A stretch of 64,000 bases of DNA. Source: Methylobacter sp. Its GTDB lineage: Bacteria > Pseudomonadota > Gammaproteobacteria > Methylococcales > Methylomonadaceae. Below the pieces are notes generated by a model that saw only the letters and a program-made list of their open reading frames with translations, made no database searches and was not told where the DNA came from. A program made the position numbers and the translations under genes. The stretch spans positions 1 to 64,000 of the forward strand of contig NZ_JALOCF010000011.1 in NCBI RefSeq assembly GCF_023227905.1, written 5' to 3'. This document shows, in pieces, positions 63,214 to 64,000 of the stretch (the first letter of the stretch is position 1; the number at the start of each line of letters is the position of its first letter).

Positions 63214-64000
63214 ATGACTACTGTTGCAATTCTCGGTCTTGGTTATGTTGGCCTCCCGCTTGTTGTTGAATTCGGCAAGCGTTCGCGCACTATCGGTTTT
63301 GACATTCATGAGGCCAAGGTCGAATCCTGCCAGCGTGGCGTCGACCCTTCCCGTGAGCTACCCGATGAGGAAATGCGTGCTGCGGTGCATGCCGAGTATT
63401 CGTCTGATCCAAAGTGCTTGGCTGAGGCAGATATCATCATTATCGCTGTGCCTACGCCAGTGGATGAGGCCCATATTCCGGATTTTTCTCCGTTAATCGG
63501 TGCCAGCCGCAATGCCGGTCAAAACATGAAAAAAGGCGCTATTGTGGTGTATGAATCTACGGTATATCCGGGCGCGACTGAGGAAGTCTGTATCCCGGTA
63601 CTGGAGCGCGAATCCGGTATGACGTGGAAGGAAGATTTCTTTGTCGGGTATTCACCCGAGCGTATCAATCCGGGCGACCGCGAGCATACATTAACGAAAA
63701 TTATCAAAGTGGTTTCCGGCGATACACCGGAAACCTTGGAGAAAATTGCAGCCCTTTATGAAACTATCGTAGAGCCCGGCGTGCACCGTGCCTCTTCGAT
63801 TAAAACGGCGGAAGCGTGCAAGGTGATTGAGAACACGCAGCGCGACCTCAACATTGCTCTAATGAATGAGCTGTCCATAATTTTTGATAAATTGGATATT
63901 GATACGAGTGAGGTGCTTAGAGCGGCGGGTACCAAGTGGAACTTTCTTAAGTTTAGTCCCGGCTTGGTGGGAGGGCACTGTATCGGCGTAGATCCTTATT
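63214..64000 (+). CDS. UDP-N-acetylhexosamine 6-dehydrogenase (WbpA/WbpO/TviB-like), 3' end outside window
   Basis: The first 262 residues are visible. It starts TTVAILGLGYVGLPLVVEFG with the NAD motif, has VPTPVDEAHIPDFSPL and the catalytic Cys256 in VGGHCIGVDPY. This branch oxidises UDP-GlcNAc or UDP-GalNAc to the uronic acid. With the WbpB-, WbpE- and WbpD-like genes at 4.9-7.7 kb it would supply the first step of a 2,3-diamino-uronic acid. Ribosome site TAGGAG precedes ATG 63214. Confidence 0.88.
   Translation, partial: MTTVAILGLGYVGLPLVVEFGKRSRTIGFDIHEAKVESCQRGVDPSRELPDEEMRAAVHAEYSSDPKCLAEADIIIIAVPTPVDEAHIPDFSPLIGASRNAGQNMKKGAIVVYESTVYPGATEEVCIPVLERESGMTWKEDFFVGYSPERINPGDREHTLTKIIKVVSGDTPETLEKIAALYETIVEPGVHRASSIKTAEACKVIENTQRDLNIALMNELSIIFDKLDIDTSEVLRAAGTKWNFLKFSPGLVGGHCIGVDPY

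Noticed and set aside
1..64000. CRISPR array, tRNA or rRNA genes
   Set aside because: No regularly spaced repeats and no recognisable structural RNA were seen by eye; a covariance-model scan was not possible.

Overview
The window looks like chromosome of a gammaproteobacterium: moderate GC, dense genes and ATGA-type overlaps. There is no rRNA, tRNA or oxygenase to fix the taxon. A Methylococcales-type methanotroph or another alkene-oxidising gammaproteobacterium is plausible, but that is inference from gene content only.

Layout. (1) About 1-18.5 kb is the left part of an exopolysaccharide / O-antigen-like locus. It holds secreted repeat-domain proteins (one fused to a copper-radical oxidase of galactose-oxidase type), a sugar formyltransferase, a wbpD/wbpB/wbpE-like amino-sugar set, a second epimerase/aminotransferase pair, a GNVR/Wzz chain-length protein, a BY-kinase-type ATPase, glycosyltransferases, an AsnB-type amidotransferase and a polymerase/ligase. 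(2) About 18.9-27 kb holds unrelated single genes (large lipoprotein hydrolase, DUF924, cytochrome c', APC permease, YkuD transpeptidase), a broken TauE/SafE gene and a MITE-like element. (3) About 27.5-45.2 kb is the notable part: a compact, same-strand cluster for coenzyme M (CoM)-dependent epoxide metabolism that also carries the bacterial CoM biosynthesis set. (4) About 46-64 kb resumes the polysaccharide locus: glycosyltransferases on both strands, WecG/TagA, a beta-helix protein, a LamG/PKD protein, a Wzx flippase and a UDP-HexNAc dehydrogenase cut by the window edge.

How the CoM cluster works together (families known, pathway inferred). A sigma-54 activator (27825-29735), preceded by a -24/-12 promoter, probably controls the block. 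The MetE-like protein at 31795 is an epoxyalkane:CoM transferase. Two SDRs (33027, 35397) match hydroxyalkyl-CoM dehydrogenases. The flavoprotein at 33823-35386 is 2-ketopropyl-CoM oxidoreductase/carboxylase, but its reading frame is broken once. ComA/XcbB1, two aspartase/fumarase-superfamily enzymes and a PLP desulfhydrase-like enzyme would make CoM. An acylating aldehyde dehydrogenase, a two-subunit CoA-transferase-fold enzyme without the usual catalytic Glu, a CoA-disulfide-reductase-like flavoprotein, an FmdB zinc ribbon and an unrecognised 304-residue protein travel with them. This suggests an additional or alternative branch, perhaps for two-carbon epoxides. No alkene or methane monooxygenase is present, so the epoxide source lies elsewhere.

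The polysaccharide locus combines wbpD/B/E-like genes at 4.9-7.7 kb with a WbpA/WbpO-like dehydrogenase at 63.2 kb, which fits synthesis of a 2,3-diamino-uronic acid. The CoM cluster sits between the two halves. Remnants of transposases (45.25-45.6 and 48.2-48.6 kb) and of an acyltransferase (54.6 kb) show rearrangement in the right half.
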